Shown here: positions 20,623-22,586 of the stretch, piece after piece
Layout: each line of letters begins with the position of its first letter
How positions within the stretch are numbered: the stretch's first letter is position 1
From: a virus
Strand: one strand, 5' to 3'
DNA: 22,586 bases
Virus record (IMG/VR): IMGVR_UViG_3300020193_002094
Location: 1-22,586 of that record
Position numbers and translations under genes: made by a program
Notes under the pieces: generated by a model
What the model saw: the letters and a program-made list of their open reading frames with translations, nothing else
Database searches by the model: none
What the model was told of the DNA's origin: nothing

Positions 20623-21041
20623 CTCACCCAGCCTGTCCGTGCCGTGTGGGGGGGCGCCATCACAGGTATCGTGTTCAGGTTTAAGACTTTACTGCGCAAG
20701 ATGTCGAGAACCTTCTTTCTGTACCACCTTGGGAAAGTCACGTGTGTGGTCTCTTCTTTGCCTTTCCAGCCTGCTGTCAATAACCTCTCATTGCGGTTTA
20801 TGAAGAACACGGCACCGTTCAGCAAGACGAGAGCTTCATAAACATCAGGATAGCGTGGCTCAGTCACGCACTCGTTAGTCAAGAGCCATTTGAATTTTGC
20901 ACTCGATTCTATGGTCTCTATCAGCCGTTTACCCGTGTCGTTATCTATCTTGTATGAGCCTAGGATGAGGTACTTTAGAACAGCCCAGAGCGACACCAGA
21001 ACTGTCGAGATGATGCCGAAGAGTACAAAAAAATTATTCAT
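20619..21041 (-). CDS. N-terminal membrane and BCS1-like domain (first half of a split gene), 140 aa
   Basis: A single N-terminal hydrophobic span (FFVLFGIISTVLVSLWAVLKY, residues 4-24, split here from its flanks) anchors the protein. It is followed by a soluble beta-rich domain ending ILRSKVLNLNTIPVMAPPHT. That is the layout of BCS1-type AAA proteins: transmembrane helix, BCS1-specific domain, then AAA. The frame stops 4 bases into the AAA frame after a run of seven C. The gene may be frameshifted, subject to programmed -1 slippage, or carry a sequencing error. Its ATG overlaps the ATG of the divergent gene at 21040 in a CATG. Confidence 0.75.
   Translation of the reverse strand: MNNFFVLFGIISTVLVSLWAVLKYLILGSYKIDNDTGKRLIETIESSAKFKWLLTNECVTEPRYPDVYEALVLLNGAVFFINRNERLLTAGWKGKEETTHVTFPRWYRKKVLDILRSKVLNLNTIPVMAPPHTARTGWVS
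20648..20654 (-). other. Run of seven C (minus strand), frameshift point of the BCS1-like gene
   Basis: On the coding strand the codons are GCG CCC CCC CAC. A -1 slip on CCC gives GCG CCC CCC CCA CAC GGC, which stays open and continues in the AAA frame without a stop. It could be a programmed frameshift, a phase-variable tract or an indel in the data. Confidence 0.6.
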
Positions 21042-21282
21042 GCACCCAAATCTAAACCAAAGTTTTCTTGTTTACAATGAAGACATATTTAGATGCGTGC
21101 TAGAAGAAAAAACTCTGCGTCAATTCATTCAAGAAATAATTCGTGCTTGTGACGGCGGTAAAGTCTGTCTATTTACGAAGAAGAAAGACCCGAAAACAGG
21201 AAAACGTAGACGTCTGGGAACACACTCTTCAAGATCGGGTGCAGAGCGTCAGGAGAGAGCTATCAAGATGCACGGTGGTTGA
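21040..21282 (+). CDS. Small basic protein with LGTH-QERAI motif, 80 aa
   Basis: The C-terminal part reads VCLFTKKKDPKTGKRRRLGT, then HSSRSGAERQERAIKMHGG. This is a small domain that I associate with phage hypothetical proteins ('LY-SK-GK-LGTH-xA-RQERAI'). The segment LEEKTLRQFIQEIIRACDGG (20-39) resembles the LRxxIRE openings of other proteins here. ATG 21040 shares CATG with the divergent ATPase start, leaving no room for a leader, so the real start could be GTG at 21097 (61 aa). Its end overlaps the protease gene by 20 bases. Function unknown. Confidence 0.6.
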   Translation: MHPNLNQSFLVYNEDIFRCVLEEKTLRQFIQEIIRACDGGKVCLFTKKKDPKTGKRRRLGTHSSRSGAERQERAIKMHGG

Positions 21283-22420
21283 ATCTTCTTCGTAAGTTTC
21301 CGAGCAAGAGACCCGTCAGCAATAACCAAGCAGAGCTAAAGTCTCTACACTCTGAAATACTGCACCCAACCCACAGCAGTGGTCTCTGAGATCGCTTCTC
21401 AACATCAGGACCAATCTTCTCCTCTGGGTCTAAGACTGGGGTTTCAGGAGTAGATCCACCTGCGCCTTCGTCGACGGGTGGGGGTGGTCTCGGTGCCGGC
21501 GGGGGTGGAGGATCACAGTCGACGTCTTTCACAGGACAATCTTTCCTGCAGACGCCGTCAGTCTCACAGCCCTTACAGTCGACGTCTGTCTTCAGGTCAG
21601 AACAAGATGCCGTGCAGAACCCGTCGGAGGCACACGGACAATCAGGGTCCGGAGCTCCACAACCTGAAACGCAGTGGCCATCACCTTGACACGTCCATCC
21701 GAACTTCTCGTGGAGCGAAACGTATTTCTCTATCCACGCAATTGCGTCGTCGGTTCGAGCCGAGGCATCGAGTCCAAATCCACAGGCTGCGGTACCGAAC
21801 GATGTGGCGGCCAGCACATACTCAACGCCATTCACGGTGATGAAGTTAGGCCCACCCGAGTCACCATAACACGTGGAAGACGGTTTGACCGAGGTGTAGA
21901 CCAGACCTGGCTCGACGTCGACGAGGCTCGTCCATCCGTGGCGCTTCACACCAGAATCGCTGCCGTACTCAGACGTCACACCGAACCCGACGATGTGGAC
22001 CTGGATTCCCATCAGACCGTTGGGGTCCATCTTGTTGACCGGGATCGGGTCGGTCGGTCCGGGTGACGTCAGGGTGATCAGAGCCAGGTCGCCGGGACCT
22101 CCAGAGTATCCTTTAGGGTTGTTCTCGTAGTGGACGGCCTTGACCCACGTCCCAGGCCCGTAGGCATCGTTGCCGAACATGACCGAGATGGACTTGTAGG
22201 ACACGCCCTCTGTGCAGTGCTTCGCAGTGAGGACGATCGATGGTGATATTAGGGTACCCGTGCACGACCCTCCACCGAGGTCCACGTAGACAGCCGCTGG
22301 GTGTCCGTTGTACTTTGTGCCGTTGACGATCTCGGAGTCGACCTGACCCACATGATCACCGACAAACTCGGGGCTACACCCCGCCGCGAGAAAGCCTAAA
22401 ACTGCCGCTAGTTTCTTCAT
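21263..22420 (-). CDS. Secreted trypsin-like protease with Cys-rich repeats and MYXO-CTERM-like tail, 385 aa
   Basis: ATG 22420 follows GGAGG (22426-22430) by 5 bases; a longer frame from 22438 is unlikely. Order: lipoprotein signal KKLAAVLGFLAAGC (Cys15); activation site SE-IVNG (30-34); trypsin domain with LTAKHC (H68), GDLALI (D111) and CYGDSGGP (S188). Next come three Cys-rich units of the form C-DG-C-x-C-D-DC (about 234-292), a Pro-rich stretch (293-306) and an acidic linker. The C-terminus is VGCSISECRDF, hydrophobic WLLLTGLLLG, then RRR, which is the Cys-membrane-Arg pattern of MYXO-CTERM sorting signals. The gene is visibly GC-rich compared with its neighbours, suggesting recent transfer from a high-GC, myxobacterium-like donor. 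Confidence 0.92.
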   Translation of the reverse strand: MKKLAAVLGFLAAGCSPEFVGDHVGQVDSEIVNGTKYNGHPAAVYVDLGGGSCTGTLISPSIVLTAKHCTEGVSYKSISVMFGNDAYGPGTWVKAVHYENNPKGYSGGPGDLALITLTSPGPTDPIPVNKMDPNGLMGIQVHIVGFGVTSEYGSDSGVKRHGWTSLVDVEPGLVYTSVKPSSTCYGDSGGPNFITVNGVEYVLAATSFGTAACGFGLDASARTDDAIAWIEKYVSLHEKFGWTCQGDGHCVSGCGAPDPDCPCASDGFCTASCSDLKTDVDCKGCETDGVCRKDCPVKDVDCDPPPPPAPRPPPPVDEGAGGSTPETPVLDPEEKIGPDVEKRSQRPLLWVGCSISECRDFSSAWLLLTGLLLGNLRRRFNHRAS

Positions 22421-22586
22421 CTCGTCCTCCGCTGACAAGATAACTATTCAACAGTTTACGAGGTGTTAAACCAGCTGGTCTATTTTTATTCGTTTGTAAT
22501 AAACAACTTAGACATTTTTTACAAATGACATTGACCGCTTGGATTAATCATTTGAATTCTTTGCTGACAGATCCTCGAGCATCTTG
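22421..22586 (-). promoter_or_regulatory. Upstream region of the protease gene
   Basis: AT-rich DNA with a good GGAGG ribosome site at 22426-22430. The minus-strand frame entering from the right edge ends in KMLEDLSAKNSND at about 22545 and may be the tail of a neighbouring gene, but it is too short to judge. No other feature is evident. Confidence 0.4.

Noticed and set aside
20890-21039. N-terminal 50-codon extension of the small LGTH protein
   Set aside because: It runs antisense through the start of the BCS1-like gene and has no family signature; the protein sense begins at 21040 or later.
1-22586. CRISPR arrays, rRNA genes, insertion sequences, integrase or attachment sites
   Set aside because: No regularly spaced repeats, rRNA-like sequence, transposase or integrase motifs were found on reading either strand.

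Overview
The window looks like part of a large tailed-phage (jumbo-phage type) genome. Genes are densely packed on both strands, with many 1-11 base overlaps. There are many small hypothetical proteins, free-standing HNH and GIY-YIG endonucleases, two phage-style tRNA genes, and host-like housekeeping genes with no bacterial operon context (GroEL without GroES, IF-1, PrkA/YeaH/SpoVR). No capsid, tail, terminase or replicative polymerase gene is visible, so the phage assignment is an inference. The genome is mostly AT-rich. The clear exception is the GC-rich serine protease gene at the right end. Its product ends in a MYXO-CTERM-like tail, which hints at a myxobacterial or related deltaproteobacterial host or donor.

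Layout. 67-3493 (+): a small hypothetical, a GroEL-type chaperonin, two small SH3/KOW-like proteins, a hypothetical, translation initiation factor IF-1 with a basic N-terminal extension, and a 48-residue membrane protein. 3606-4781: an HNH nuclease, two small leftward genes whose N-termini look like prohead-targeting sequences, and a DUF5522-like Cys-rich protein. 5012-9451 (+): a tightly coupled operon of DUF444/YeaH (VWA), SpoVR and the serine kinase PrkA, closed by a strong hairpin. 9536-10399: a GIY-YIG homing endonuclease with NUMOD3 repeats, whose start codon lies inside that hairpin. 10632-11333: a lipoprotein trypsin-like protease.

11330-13448 (-): a basic hypothetical, an MBD4-like HhH DNA glycosylase, a UDP-glucose pyrophosphorylase-like catalytic domain, and a further protein with a prohead-targeting-like N-terminus behind a 24-bp tandem repeat. 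13520-16950: a CPxC protein, an HExxH protein, two related small SH3-like proteins, a 5' flap nuclease, a J-domain protein and a minimal family X DNA polymerase. 17148-17312 (-): two tRNA genes, one with a class II (Tyr-like) body but a Cys GCA anticodon, the other a tRNA-Thr with an aberrant T-arm. 17557-19957: a zinc-ribbon protein, UV damage endonuclease UvsE, a zinc-finger protein, and another protein with prohead-targeting-like motifs. 20038-21041 (-): a BCS1-like membrane AAA ATPase split in two frames at a run of seven C. 21040-22420: a small protein and the secreted trypsin with Cys-rich repeats and a MYXO-CTERM-like tail.

Themes: base-excision and UV repair (glycosylase, Pol X, flap nuclease, UvsE); proteostasis and stress takeover (GroEL, J-protein, PrkA-YeaH-SpoVR, BCS1-like AAA); translation support (IF-1, tRNAs); surface proteolysis (two lipoprotein trypsins); and a set of probable internal head proteins. 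All functions are read from sequence motifs and remembered family signatures. No database search was run.
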